DNA from: Coix lacryma-jobi var. lacryma-jobi
Lineage: Eukaryota > Streptophyta > Magnoliopsida > Poales > Poaceae
DNA: 64,000 bases
Direction: 5' to 3'
Assembly: GCA_009763385.1 (NCBI GenBank)
Contig: CM019827.1
Coordinates: 116,339,204 to 116,403,203, forward strand
The translations under genes were made by a program, and so were the position numbers. Every line of letters begins with the position of its first letter. Within the stretch, counting starts at the first letter, position 1. Below the pieces are notes generated by a model that ran no database searches, was not told the DNA's origin, and was given only the letters and a program-made list of their open reading frames with translations. Positions 10,616 to 21,030 of this stretch are shown here, in pieces.

Positions 10616-12613
10616 CTAGTGATACCCAGACCTGAGATCTATTTTGGAGAACACACATGCTCCTCTAAGCTGGTAAAATAGATCGTCTATCCGGGGTAGA
10701 GGGTATTTGTTTTTAATGGTAACCTCATTTAAAGACCTATAGTCCACACACATTCTCTGGCTACCATCTTTCTTATCCACGAAGATCACAGGTGCTCCCC
10801 AAGGAGAAGCACTGGGGCGTATATACCCCTTCTCTAGCAACTCCTTAAGTTGCTTCTTAAGCTCTTCTAATTCATTTACCCCCATTCTATAAGGTCTTTT
10901 AGCTATTGGCGCAGTTCCAGGCAGTAATTCAATAATGAACTCAACATCGCGATCAGGTGGCATACCTGGCAGATCATCAGGAAAGACATCAAGGAACTCG
11001 TCCACCACCCGATCTTGCTCTGCACCACTAGCATCCATCTGGTTTATCGTGGCAGTCGGCTGTTCTTGCATCACCACTTCCACACAAATCTTGTCTCCCT
11101 TGGGTGTAGATATAACAACTGATCTTTCTTGACACTGAATGACAGCCCCATGTTGCTTCATCCAGTCCATACCCAAAATGAGATCTATGCCTGCTGTTCT
11201 CAGCACTATAGGCTTTACTTTAAATTCTACCCGCCTTAAGTTGACACTAGAGGTGGGGCTCCAAAAATTTGCAGGCATACTACCCCCTGGTGAGTTTACT
11301 ATGATTGTTTCTTTCATTGCACATAAAGGCACACCATGCATTCTAACAAACGACTGTGAAATGAAGGAATGCGAAGCACCAGAATCAAAAAGTATGGTTG
11401 CTGGGATTGAGTTGATGCTGAACATACCCATCATAACATCCGGTGCATCCAGGGCACTATCGGCAGCCACATGGTTCACCCGCCCAGTGTGAGGTGGACG
11501 AGCATTCTGCTTCTGACCTCCTGCTTGGTTCTGTGGAGCCTGAGGGTTCTGCTTCTGGGGACATTGGTGAGCATAGTGTCCAACCTCCCCACAGCGGTAG
11601 CAAACGTTGGGGTTCTGCTGAGCCGCGTTCTTCATGGGAGCGGAGTTGGGGGCTCCCTGGCGTGACGCTTGGCTGCCCTGCTGCTGGTACCTCTGTCCTC
11701 CTGGCTGCTGCTGGTAGCGCTGACCACCTGACTGCTGTTGGTATGGAGGGCGCTGTTGGTTCTGGTTGCCCTGGGGGTGCTGTCCCCTGTTCCACTGGTT
11801 GGAGGAGCCTTGATTCTTCTGGGGGTAGCCTTGCTGGGGGTTGGTTCGGGGGCGAGTGTTGCTCCCCGATGACTGGCCTTGGAAGCTTCTCTTCTTTGGT
11901 TCCATCTCTTTCCACTTGTTGTCAATAACAATTGCCCTATTGACCAGGGCCTGATAGTTGGGATAAGTGTTTGACATAAGCTGGAGCTGCAACCCACCGT
12001 AAAGACCCTTCAGAAATCGGCGCTGCTTGTCTTTGTCTTGGGCCACATCCTGTGGGGCATAGCGCGACAGTTGGGCAAACTTGTCGCGGTATTCCGCCAC
12101 TGACATGGACCCTTGCTTCAAGGAGCGGAACTCCTCTTGTTTCAGCTCTACGAGACCATCAGGGATGTGATAGGATCTGAAGTTCTCCTTGAACTCCTGC
12201 CATGTAACAACTGGAGCATCTTGGGGACGGCCGAACATGAACGCATCCCACCAATCTTGTGCTGCTCCCTGCAGTTGCCCAGAAGCATAGAGCACCTTCT
12301 CATAATCGGTGCACTGGGCGATGTTCAGCTGCTTTTCCACTGCACGAAGCCAGTCATCTGCCTCCAGAGGTTCAGAGGCATGAGTAAAAACAGGTGGATG
12401 GCCCTTCAGGAACTCTCCTCGACGGTCCCTGACTTGAAGAGGTTGGGGTGCTGCAGCGGGCGCCTGATCCAGGCGGTTCATCATGGCGTGCATAAGCTGA
12501 TTCTGCGTGGCCATCAGCTGTTCGATGGTCACTGGCGGCGGTGGCGGTGGCGGGTCCATAGGAGCACCACGCCCACGGCCACGGCCTCTTCCGCGTCCAC
12601 CCCTTGCTGCCAT
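10616..12613 (-). pseudogene. C gag, protease and N-terminal reverse transcriptase
   Basis: Frame of 665 codons from the ATG at 12613. Residues 1-20 are an R-G repeat tail. Capsid-like gag lies at ~60-240, a Gln/Gly/Tyr-rich linker at ~245-330, and a CCHC zinc knuckle (C-Y-R-C-G-E-V-G-H-Y-A-H-Q-C) at ~337-350. The protease active site L-F-D-S-G-A-S-H is near 407-412, and RT starts at ~560. The frame ends in a TAG directly after S-G-Y-H, where relatives have Gln. A CAG-to-TAG change (a plant CHG methylation context) explains it. Gag would package RNA and the protease would process the polyprotein. Gag and protease look intact. RT is cut by the stop. Confidence 0.92.
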
Positions 12614-13290
12614 CTGCTTACCAACAGATGCGCAAGAGTTAGACCTTTATATCCAACAAAGAATGTATATATGAACATAAATAAACATTGCTGAAAATTT
12701 CTGTGCACATCCTTGTCAATCAGCAGCACACTAAAATGGGTATAACTCAAGCTACAAGAATCCCACAGGGATGAACCAGACATCGTTGGAAAGCTTAAGA
12801 AACCAGCTACAACTCTCATATAGAACACTTTTTCAGATTCGGCCAGATTCCGGGTCGAAAACAGCGTTGAACAGAACCTGTTCTAGGTGACAGACTGCGC
12901 AGTAACATCAACTTTAAACAGGCATATCTCCTAGATCCGAACAGATAAAGATTTGGTTCCAGATTTGTTTGAAAGGTACATCAGTCTAGATACTTCCACA
13001 AAAATTTCATAATTTTTGGGATCACGGATTAAGAGATATACTGATATAACCACAGATTGCTCCAGAAAAACAGCAACACAGATAAGGGATAAACAACTTT
13101 ATTCACACAGAGATATGATTTAAACTTAGAGAAGCACAGACAAAACCCATACTTCACCCTACACAAGCAAAGATCCAACAACCATAGTTCACTAACACAA
13201 ACAACACATCCACTAAAAGTTCAACAGACACAAACTGAAATTTAAACAACGTGTCTAACGAGATAACTAAACATGGTAGGTGGTAGGCAA
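12614..13290 (-). other. C spacer between upstream ORF and gag
   Basis: About 680 bp without a convincing coding frame on the sense strand, separating the stop of the upstream ORF from the gag ATG. AT-richer than its flanks. I see no further motif. Its length makes simple termination-reinitiation between the two ORFs unlikely, so gag may need a separate mRNA or another initiation mode. Confidence 0.6.
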
Positions 13291-14376
13291 CTACTGGGCT
13301 CCACCGGGGGCATCGTTGGCTCTGTACTTCTTCTTGTAAACAGCTGGAAGACCCAGCTTACCGCGGAGATGATCCACTTCACGCTCCAGACGCCTCATCA
13401 CTTTCTGTGAAGCGCGCAGGTCATCCTGCACCTTGTCAGCCTTCCTCTGCACTTCATAGGCATGCTGGGCGGTAGAGACCAGAACCGGGTACTCCACAGG
13501 AGGAAGCAGAGCTTGCCACGAGCCCACCATGTCACTATGGGGCAGGTAACGGTAACGGTCAGTCCTCATAGACTGGAAGCGCAGACCACGGTAATGCAAG
13601 AAAGCATCCTGTGCTGCGTCCTCCATGCTGGCGAGAGCTTCACCACGCTTGGTGGTAGTCCTGTGAGCCGACTCTATGACATGGGCTTGATCCACATCAT
13701 TCCAACCTGTAACCATCAGGTCGGACTTCCAGTAAGTGGCCTCCAACGGATGAGTGTACTCGCCACAGTGATACTGGAGCTTGGCCTCCAACTCAGGGTA
13801 GTATTCATTCAGCAGACGAACCAGCATACTATGGTAGTATGCTGTCTCGTCAGGCTTCTTGAACATGAAACGACGAGTCCATCCAAGGTCTTCATCCACC
13901 ACCTGCACTACTGGGGAGGCAGGGGTTGTTGGTGCTGAAGCAGACGAAGCGGTGGGAGAGTGCACCACCGGGTACACTGGCACGAAGGCCGGTGCTGCAG
14001 GAGCTGCTGGAGCGGCAGGTGCTGCTGGGACTGCTGGAGCGGCGGGGGCCTCCACGACTGGTGGAGCGGCAGGCGCCACAGGAGCGGGTGCCTCTGGAGC
14101 AGGGACCTCAGGCGCTGGCGCCTCAGGAGCTGGCACCTCCGGAGCTGGCACCTCCGGAGCTGGAGACTCAGGAACTGCTGCAGGGGGCGGTGGTGGCGCT
14201 GCTAGCTCCTCAGAGACAGTCGGGGTAGAGGTCAACTCTTCATCCTCCACGATGAAGGCGGTGTTGGAGGAGCTAGAGGAACCGTCACTGTCGGGGATGT
14301 GGACCACAGGGGGAGCAGGCTGGCTGGTGCTGGCGGTGAAAAGGGCACGATACGTGCGGGTGTTTATGCGAGGCAT
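13291..14376 (-). CDS. C upstream ORF (orf0-like) of unknown function
   Basis: Intact 361-codon frame on the element's sense strand, between PBS and gag. Residues ~1-60 are Ser/Thr- and acid-rich. Residues ~65-150 are a Pro/Ala low-complexity tract built on P-A-P-E-V and A-A-P-A-A-P repeats. Residues ~165-300 are ordinary mixed sequence (W-T-R-R-F-M-F-K-K, Y-H-S-M-L-V-R-L-L-N-E-Y). Residues ~303-342 form a predicted coiled coil ending in basic residues. I do not recognise an enzyme domain. From memory, some rice gypsy elements with large LTRs (RIRE3/RIRE8) were described with an extra ORF before gag, which would be the nearest precedent. It has stayed open while gag-pol has two lesions. Function unknown. 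Confidence 0.8.
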   Translation of the reverse strand: MPRINTRTYRALFTASTSQPAPPVVHIPDSDGSSSSSNTAFIVEDEELTSTPTVSEELAAPPPPPAAVPESPAPEVPAPEVPAPEAPAPEVPAPEAPAPVAPAAPPVVEAPAAPAVPAAPAAPAAPAAPAFVPVYPVVHSPTASSASAPTTPASPVVQVVDEDLGWTRRFMFKKPDETAYYHSMLVRLLNEYYPELEAKLQYHCGEYTHPLEATYWKSDLMVTGWNDVDQAHVIESAHRTTTKRGEALASMEDAAQDAFLHYRGLRFQSMRTDRYRYLPHSDMVGSWQALLPPVEYPVLVSTAQHAYEVQRKADKVQDDLRASQKVMRRLEREVDHLRGKLGLPAVYKKKYRANDAPGGAQ

Positions 14377-14570
14377 CCTGACGTTATAAATTAAGATAAG
14401 ATAAGCGGAAACAATTAGTTTTACTCAATAGAATAAGAATAAGAAGCATGCAAATTTTAATAAAGTAACAAGATAATAAAATAAGCATGAACAGGTAACA
14501 AAAAGGTGTTAGAACGGCCATTTCCTAGATAGGCTCGCGTCCTACAGTCAACAAAGCTTTGATACCAATT
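14377..14570 (-). other. C leader and primer binding site (14556-14567)
   Basis: On the minus strand, three bases after the 5' LTR, 14556-14567 reads TGGTATCAAAGC. This matches the initiator tRNA-Met primer site TGGTATCAGAGC at 11 of 12 positions. The remaining bases are the short untranslated leader before the upstream ORF. Confidence 0.85.
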
Positions 14571-17563
14571 TGTCACACCCCAATTTTAAGGATAAAATTG
14601 TGGCGGAGTACTCATGTGTGCCCAGGAAACAATCACACACATAAGTTAGACAAATTACAAGAAGGTGGCATCATCACATTGTTTATTACATAACGATAGT
14701 ATCAACACAAGTCTTACATCAAGCGAAACAAAAGATAACTGAACTGCTAACAAGATCTACTCCACAGGGAACACTGACTGGGGGAAACAGCTAGCCTAGA
14801 AGTCCTCTGGGAAGTCGCCAACTGCACCTTCATCTGTTACCCATCCGGGATTTTGCCCAAAAAGAAGATAAACAACAAGCGTAAGTACTTCTCGTACTTA
14901 GCAAGCTAACACAGGGTTCATGAGGCTCAAAAGGCTGACACTGTCTGACTGCAGTTAGCTTTTAAGTTGGCAGGTTTTAGCGTTAAGGTAAACGAATATT
15001 GTGCTTAACCCTTAACCCATGATCCATTTGTCCATCAAAGATAAATATAACATCATAAGGTACCGACAATATAAAGTAAACAGTTATTCAAGTATCAAAG
15101 TTCTGCTAGTTTCCCGGGCCGCTCGTGACCGTGAGCACGGCTGTTATAACAGTTTTACACTCTGCAGAGGTTGTGCATCTTTACCCACATGCCGTGTTAC
15201 CCTTGTGCCCGAGGCGGCCAACCTCTTGATCCACTTCCGAGGTAGATCGGCGGGGCACACTATGAAGCCTTTCGTTGGTTCGTCTAACAAGTTAGGGCCG
15301 CTAGGTTTCCTTGGCAGGCAGATGTAGTAACCCCCCTTTCCTATGGCACAAGGCCATCGCAGCTATACACATAGGAACAGGAGCAGCCCTACACCCAAAG
15401 TGGCAAGCCCCTTATGCGCCCTTTCGGGTCACCGCTAACAAGTTAGAAAAGGTCCAGTGTACTGAGCTAAAACCAGAGCCATATAGCACTCATGGTAGCA
15501 CTGTCAATCCCAGCTTTTGCTAACAGCAAGTTTTATTAACCGTTTAACAACATATCATCATGAGAACAAAGTTCATCATTGGACTGGATCAGTTATAAGT
15601 TAGTTAGCACTAGCATTCTACCCATATGCATAAATCCCACGGAAACAAGAACATCACAAATAACAAAGCTAAGTGGGTCTCTAAGGTTGCTCAATTTGGA
15701 CACATGCATAAATGAGTAATTTAATGGTAAAGTGAAATAGGTGACAAGGAGATCCCATGCTAACTTGCCTTGGTTGTCGAAAGACTGATCTTCCTGCTGG
15801 TCGAAGAAAGAGGGGTCCTGGTCGCACCACACCGACTAACCGTCTACTCGATCACAAAACATCACCACACATTCCAGGCGCAAACATACACAATGCAAAC
15901 AAGGCTATCATTAGAACAGTACAGCAAACAGTAATAAACAGAAATAAATCTTTGATAAAACTGAAGTACGCGTTTCTACGATTACAACAAGTTTTGGTTC
16001 ACCGAAAACGGAGTTACTATGCGAAAGATACGGTCGAAACGGTGTTTCTAAAGCCCTAAACAAGATTAACTTGGACCCTGAAGCTAAACTGTTCAAAACA
16101 GCCTAACAAGGACGTCAACGGGTGGATAACTAAATTACGAACCTAACGCAACTTGAACGGGTCAAAACGGAGCTAAAACGTGGGTTTTATAAGCATTTTA
16201 GTGTAATGGCATTTCTGTAAATAAGCTGGAAAGCATTTGAATTGAAATCGGAATTTAAATTGAATTTTAAATCGACTTCTCTGCCGGCTGGACTGCGCCT
16301 CAATTCAATAGAAATGCAGGGGCCTGGTTGCAAACTTTTCAAGACACAGAGAATAGTGCTCAATGGAGCGCGGGTTGATTCACGGTTTCTTCGGGGGTTC
16401 TTTAGCAAAACTCCCCCCGAAGGGGTATCGGCCGATCTGGGCCTTTGGATCTCTGATGGATGGATGGGATTAGATAAAGGGGTGCGCGAGGGTTGGGCGG
16501 CGCTTGCGCCGGCGGAAACAAACCGCGCGGCGGCGGGGCGAGCCCGCCACGGCGGTGCCATGGCTCCGAGGCCGGAGAGCTCGCCGGAGCTCACTGCTAC
16601 GACTCTAGGGCCACCAAAATCTACGGGGAAGGTACGGGAAGAGAGAGGGGATGACGGCGAGGCTCACCGCGGCGTCAACCACAGCAGAGAGGGCTCGGAG
16701 ACGGCGCAAAACGACGGGAGGCGGTCGCCGGCGAACTGCGCAAAAGAATTCCGGCGGTTAGGAAAAATGCGAGACCGAGGGACCGAGAGGAAATGGCCCG
16801 GGGACTTCACCACCTCGGCGGGGAGCTCGGAGAGGTCTCGGACGGGATCGAGGAGACGGGCATGGCCGGATGGCGGCGGCGGGTGCTCGGACTCGACGGA
16901 GCTAGGCTCGGGAGCGGCGGCGGTTGCTCTGGAGCGCTGCGAAGAGAGGGTGAATGAGGGAAAAAGGAGCGGGGAAGGAGACCGCGTCCACTTAAAGGAT
17001 GAGGGAGAGACGGGGTCGTGGGAGAAGCGCGCGGGAGAAGCGGGGCGTGCGGCCGCGGCGGTTGCGCTCGGCGGCGACGCGGAGAAGGAGGGAGGAGGGG
17101 GCTGACATGCGGACCCGGGTTGTCAGTGAGAGAGAGGGAGAGGAGGCGCGGGCGGTTGCCTCTGCGGGCGCTGACTGGGCCGGCCTGCGGGCCGCGCGAG
17201 TGAAGGGAAAGGGGAGGAGGGAGGCCCAGTGCGGGGGGGGGGGAAAGAGAAGGGAGCCGGCGGGCTGGGCCTCAGGCCGTTTGGGCCGGTTGCAAGGGAG
17301 AGGGGGAGAGAGGAAATTTTCCCTTTCTCTTTTATTTCAAAGCATTTCAAATCCATTTCAAAAGAAATTTGAATTCATTTTGAATTTTGGCAGACACCAG
17401 TCACTTCAATAAATATAATGCACCAGCATGAATGCATAAACATGTTGCCACTATTATTTTAATTCAACAAAAATTATTAAACCCCTAGGTTAAATGCTTC
17501 ACAAAAATCATAATTAAATCATTTTCACCTATTTTGTTTTGGAGAAAATTTTAGGGTGTTACA
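14571..17563 (-). repeat. C 5' LTR
   Basis: 2,993 bp, same ends as 5092-8082 and about 99% identical. This copy should hold the promoter and transcription start for C. A TTATAAAA on the minus strand at 16186-16193 is a possible TATA box, also present in the other LTR. Length differences between the copies are confined to a G run near 7757/17232 as far as I can see. Confidence 0.95.
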
Positions 17564-17568
17564 TTCGA
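17564..17568. repeat. Target site duplication of element C, right copy (TTCGA)
   Basis: Perfect match to 5087-5091. Host sequence (T1 LTR) resumes with CTCAAGATC at 17569. Confidence 0.95.
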
Positions 17569-18473
17569 CTCAAGATCAAACGAATCTAATTTATCATATA
17601 TATCAGTGGGGTTCGGAAATATAGCCGTAATAAACATGCTAGATCAAATCTATCCTCTCTTAGATCAAACCTCGATTTTATCGGATATCTCGAATGCACA
17701 ACACGTAACAATCAAGATTGACAAAATAGTCGATGAGAGGCTTAGATCGGCTATTTTCTTTGGTGTAAGTGTATAAAGCCTTTGGATAGCCGAAACTAAA
17801 CATCTTTTAAGCTTAAGCCACTTTGTCAATCTTGATTGAGAATGATATTTTTTAAATCTAAAGAAAACACTAAAACATAAACAACATCGATAACTTAATG
17901 AATCTATGAGCTTGCCAAAACCAATAGAGCCGATAACTAGTCAAGATCGACTTAAAGCAAGAGATTGATCGGAGTCAAGACAGTCTTACAAAATGCGAAC
18001 TTAAACCGATAACTAGCCATGTCATAGCTTAACAAGAGTTTGGTCGATGCCACATTGAACAACGACACGGGCCATTGGTGAAACTTACAAGCCAATCGAA
18101 GGTCGGTCGAGCCGATGCAGCCCTGCCTATTTGAAGGTTCCACCGAGTTCTACCTTACTCCTGCTCCTAGGGTTTTGGCCGGTGGCCGATGTGTTGATTG
18201 ATTCTAAAAATCGGGTTTCTAGCTATTTATAACCCGGTTGACTCCTGTCCTAACACGACTAGGTAAAATAAAACAAAAGACGACCCGGACTAAAACTCTT
18301 CGGCCGAACACAACAAATCTTCAAAATCTGTCACGTCTTGCCCACACGAATTCTTGGTCATGTCCGAGTCCAAATACGCCTTTCATTTTTCTGGCCGATT
18401 TCTTCATCAACAAAAATCAGTCATTTGTGCTTACAAAACAATAATCCTTTCGGTCCAAATTCTGGTGTAAACA
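17569..18473 (-). repeat. T1 5' LTR, right part
   Basis: Remainder of the LTR split by C. On the minus strand the LTR would begin TGTTTACACC (18473 leftward) and end TTGTATTCA at 4636. A TATA box, TTATAAATA on the minus strand, is at 18224-18232, about 240 bp inside the LTR, as expected for a U3 promoter driving T1 leftward. Insertion of C between this promoter and gag would end normal T1 transcription. Confidence 0.6.
18224..18232 (-). promoter_or_regulatory. T1 LTR TATA box
   Basis: TTATAAATA on the minus strand inside the T1 LTR, oriented toward gag. Confidence 0.6.
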
Positions 18474-18526
18474 CCTATTGAGGTAAATCTGGATGCATAT
18501 AGACATGCTAAACAAAATGATTTATC
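18474..18526. other. Short spacer between T1 and E
   Basis: 53 bp not assigned to either element. The first five bases, CCTAT, could be one copy of the T1 target duplication, but the partner lies outside the window. Confidence 0.4.
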
Positions 18527-19036
18527 TGTTGTTATGTATTATGGGGATATTACCTCCGTATACCCCCATGGACCTACATGGGCCCTTCGTCAAGGACAAC
18601 CCAGCTCGCGAGGCCTTGCAGCACACGACCGGCTCGCTGTGCTCGTCAAGGACTCTCCAGAAGCCTTGCCCGTCAACGAAAATCCTAGAGTTAGATCCGG
18701 ATTCCTTGCCTTAAGGAACCGCGTGTAATTTGATAAGGACTCGACAACTGTAACCCTGCTCCCCGGATATATAAGGCGAGCAGGGACCCCCTCTCATCTC
18801 ATCTCCATCGGACCCGAGATGAACTCAGATCCTATCTGATCGCTCAATCAGCAATACAAACCAGCCACCAGAACACAGGGCGTAGGGTATTACGGCGACT
18901 TGCTGGCCCGAACCTGTCTAAATCGCTGTCTCTCGTCCCTGTGTTTACGCTTTGCAGACGTCTCGCACGCCTCCGCCGTCTAATCTACTACCTTGGGCAT
19001 ACCCCTCGGTAGACTATCGACCATATTTCATCGACA
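18527..19036 (+). repeat. E 5' LTR (Tat-like Ty3/gypsy)
   Basis: About 510 bp beginning TGTTGTTATG (the start may instead be the TG at 18530) and ending ATCGACA, directly before a primer binding site. It contains TATATAA at 18768-18774 followed by a C-rich start region, in plus orientation. The partner LTR is not in the window, so the left border is judged from the TG alone. Confidence 0.7.
18768..18774 (+). promoter_or_regulatory. E LTR TATA box
   Basis: TATATAA followed by GGCGAGCAGGGACC, about 240 bp into the LTR and 260 bp before the PBS, on the element's sense strand. Confidence 0.65.
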
Positions 19037-19038
19037 GT

Positions 19039-19056
19039 TGGCGCGCCAGGTAGGGG
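19039..19056 (+). other. E primer binding site
   Basis: TGGCGCGCCAGGTAGGGG two bases after the LTR end. The same 18-mer primes element G (35801-35818, other strand). It is the form usual in grass Tat-lineage elements. Which tRNA it pairs with was not checked. Confidence 0.9.
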
Positions 19057-19329
19057 GTGTGTGCTACGACACCATGATCTGCCAAGCGGTCATCTTCCTC
19101 GGCTCCATGATCCTCCCGAGCCTGGCGTCTCCTTCTAGATCAGATCTATCATCTGGATCGTCGGCGACGCCGTCCTTGCTCTGGAGATATTGGAACCCGC
19201 GCAGCTTCCTGCATCGGACGCCTCGCCGTCCACCCATCGCGTCATCGCGCCGGTGTCGTACGCGCCAAGATCCATCCACGACAACGACCTAGTCGAGGCC
19301 ATTGACCGGGCCAAAAAGAGGATCACCGA

Positions 19330-20540
19330 CTGCATCAACGTCTCCGTCATCGCTCGTCGTTAACCAGGCTCGTCGCCTTCGCCCGTTGCCGCCGTCGCTC
19401 GTCGTCGACCAGGATGGTCGCTGCCTTCGTCGTCGCCTTCACCTGTTGCTGTCGTCGCTCGTCGTCGACCAGGATTGTCGCCGCTTTCGTCGCCGCCTTC
19501 ATTCATCGTCGACCGGGCTCGTCGCTGCCGTTGCTCGTCGTCGACCAGGCTCATCGCTGTATCGCTCATCGTCGACCGTGCTCGTCGTCAGCCAGGATCG
19601 TCGCCGCGTTCATCGCCGCCTTCGCTCATCGTCAACCGGGCTCATCGCCGACCCGCCCGCCGCCCAAGATCGGATCTACATCCGGCTCGTTGCCGCCTTC
19701 ATTCATCGTCGCCTTCGCCCGTCGCCGCCGTCGCTCATCGTCGCCTTCGCTCATCGTCGCCTTCGCTCATCGTCAACCGGGCTCGTCGCCGACCCACCCG
19801 CTGCCCAAGATCGGATCTACATCCAGCTCGTCGCCGCCTTCGCTCGTCGTCGACCGTGCACGTCATCGACCAGGATCGTCGCCGCATTCGTCGCCGCCTT
19901 CACTCATCGTCAACCGGGCTCGTCGCCGACCCGCCTGCCGCCCAAGATCGGATCTACATCCGGCTCGTTGCCGCCTTCACTCGTCGCTGTCGTCACCCGT
20001 CGCCGCTGTCTCTCGTCATCGACCAGGATCGCCGCCGCCTTCGTCGTCGTCTTCGCCCGTCGCCGCCGTCGCTCGTCATCAACCAGGATCGCCGCCGCCT
20101 TCATCATCGCTCCCGTCACTCGTCACCGACCAGGATCGTCGCCGTCGCTCGTCGTTGACCGGGCTCGTCGCCGCCTTCGCCCGACGCTGCCGTCGCTCGT
20201 CGTCGACCTTGATCGTCGCCACCTCCACTCATCGCCGTATTCGCTGGCCGCCGTCTTCGCTCGTCGTCGACCAGGATCTTCGCCACCTCCACTTGTCATC
20301 GACCGGGATTGTCGCCGCCTTCGCCCGTCGCCGCCGTCGCTTGTCACCGCCTTCGCCCGTCGCCGCCTTCGCCCGTCGCCGCCGTCGCTTGTCACCGCCT
20401 TCGCCCGTCGCCGCCATCGCTCGTCACCACCTTCGCTCGTCGTCGACCAGGCTCGTCGTCGCCTTCGCCGTCGTCGACCTGACTCGTAGCCGCCTTCGCT
20501 CATCGCTGAAGCTCGAGGACTTCGCCGTCCCTCGTCATCA
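19330..20540 (+). repeat. E GC-rich minisatellite (TCGTCGxCCxxCTTCGCTCGTCGTCGACC family)
   Basis: Imperfect repeats built from CGTCGCCGCCTTCGC and TCGTCGTCGACCAGG units. A higher-order layer is visible: the 18-mer AAGATCGGATCTACATCC occurs at 19666, 19807 and 19943, a period of 136-141 bp. All three plus frames are open for several hundred codons because the unit lacks stop triplets, so the Arg/Ser-rich translations are not evidence of a protein. Confidence 0.8.
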
Positions 20541-20674
20541 ACCGGGCTCATTGCCGTCTTTGCCAAATGACTCGCCGACCTCCCCAAACGATCGCCGACA
20601 ACTCCAGACGTTCGCCGACCTCTCCAAACATCTAGGCTGATGCTGAAGGAGTTTCAGAGCAGGGGCTACTGCCA

Positions 20675-21020
20675 CCGCCGAACGCGCGCATGAGCGCCTG
20701 CCCTCTGCACTACGGCGACAATTAGTCCTCTCAAGTGACGTCCTGACCTCTCTACGCGTGCATGAGCGTCTGCCCTCTGCGCTACGAAGGGAAGGCTAAG
20801 CCAGCCTGACTGACGCCGACTAAAACTCAGAGATGGCGCTGTTGTCACCATCAGACGCAAGCATGAACGCCTGCCCTCTGCGCTACGGTGGCCAACAGCT
20901 CTCCCAAGGGACGTTCTGACCTCTCTACACGTGCATGAGCGCCTACCCTCTGCGCTACGAAGGAAAGGCTAACTTGGGCTAAAAATTCTGAGGCTACACG
21001 CTCAGCACTCGCATTTGCGC
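20675..21020 (+). repeat. E 173-bp tandem repeat, two copies
   Basis: The core CATGAGCGCCTGCCCTCTGC recurs four times. The larger unit, containing two cores and CCTGACCTCTCTAC, is repeated with a 173-bp offset (20689 versus 20862). Non-coding, and typical of leader or 3' repeats of large gypsy elements. Confidence 0.7.
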
Positions 21021-21030
21021 TACCCACGCG

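Larger units (their letters stand above)
5092..17563 (-). mobile_element. C: complete Tekay-type chromovirus (Ty3/gypsy)
   Basis: A 12,472-bp element bounded by LTRs of 2,991 and 2,993 bp and a perfect TTCGA duplication. Minus-strand order is 5' LTR (14571-17563), PBS, extra ORF, gag, protease, RT, RNase H, integrase, chromodomain, polypurine tract, 3' LTR (5092-8082). The chromodomain after integrase and the long LTRs place it in the chromoviruses, most like Tekay/Del. I count about 26 substitutions between the LTRs by eye (near 0.9%). At a conventional grass rate of 1.3e-8 per site per year that is roughly 0.3 million years. Only two obvious lesions break gag-pol. Confidence 0.95.
19057..21030 (+). 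mobile_element. E 5' internal region, coding-poor
   Basis: Follows the PBS and ends where F is inserted. A short frame ending at the TAA at 19360-19362 reads D-L-V-E-A-I-D-R-A-K-K-R-I-T-D and resembles a gag N-terminus. After it comes a minisatellite (19330-20540) and a 173-bp repeat pair. No protease, RT or full gag is seen before 21030. Either the element is non-autonomous or its coding part lies beyond the window, to the right of the nested insertions. Confidence 0.6.

Noticed and set aside
11443..11928. Plus-strand ORFs across the Gln-rich part of C gag
   Set aside because: Shadow frames of the gag linker and zinc-knuckle region, whose sense frame has clear domain content.
16242..17412. 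Long overlapping ORFs inside the C LTR (also at 6763-7891), some with Arg/Gly-rich products
   Set aside because: They lie in a GC-rich, stop-poor LTR stretch, are open in several frames on both strands, and have no recognisable domain. The paired copy exists only because the LTR is duplicated.
19302..20640. Three overlapping plus-strand ORFs of 227-408 codons in E
   Set aside because: The repeat unit lacks stop triplets in any frame, so open frames follow from composition. The products are low-complexity Arg/Ser/Pro strings.
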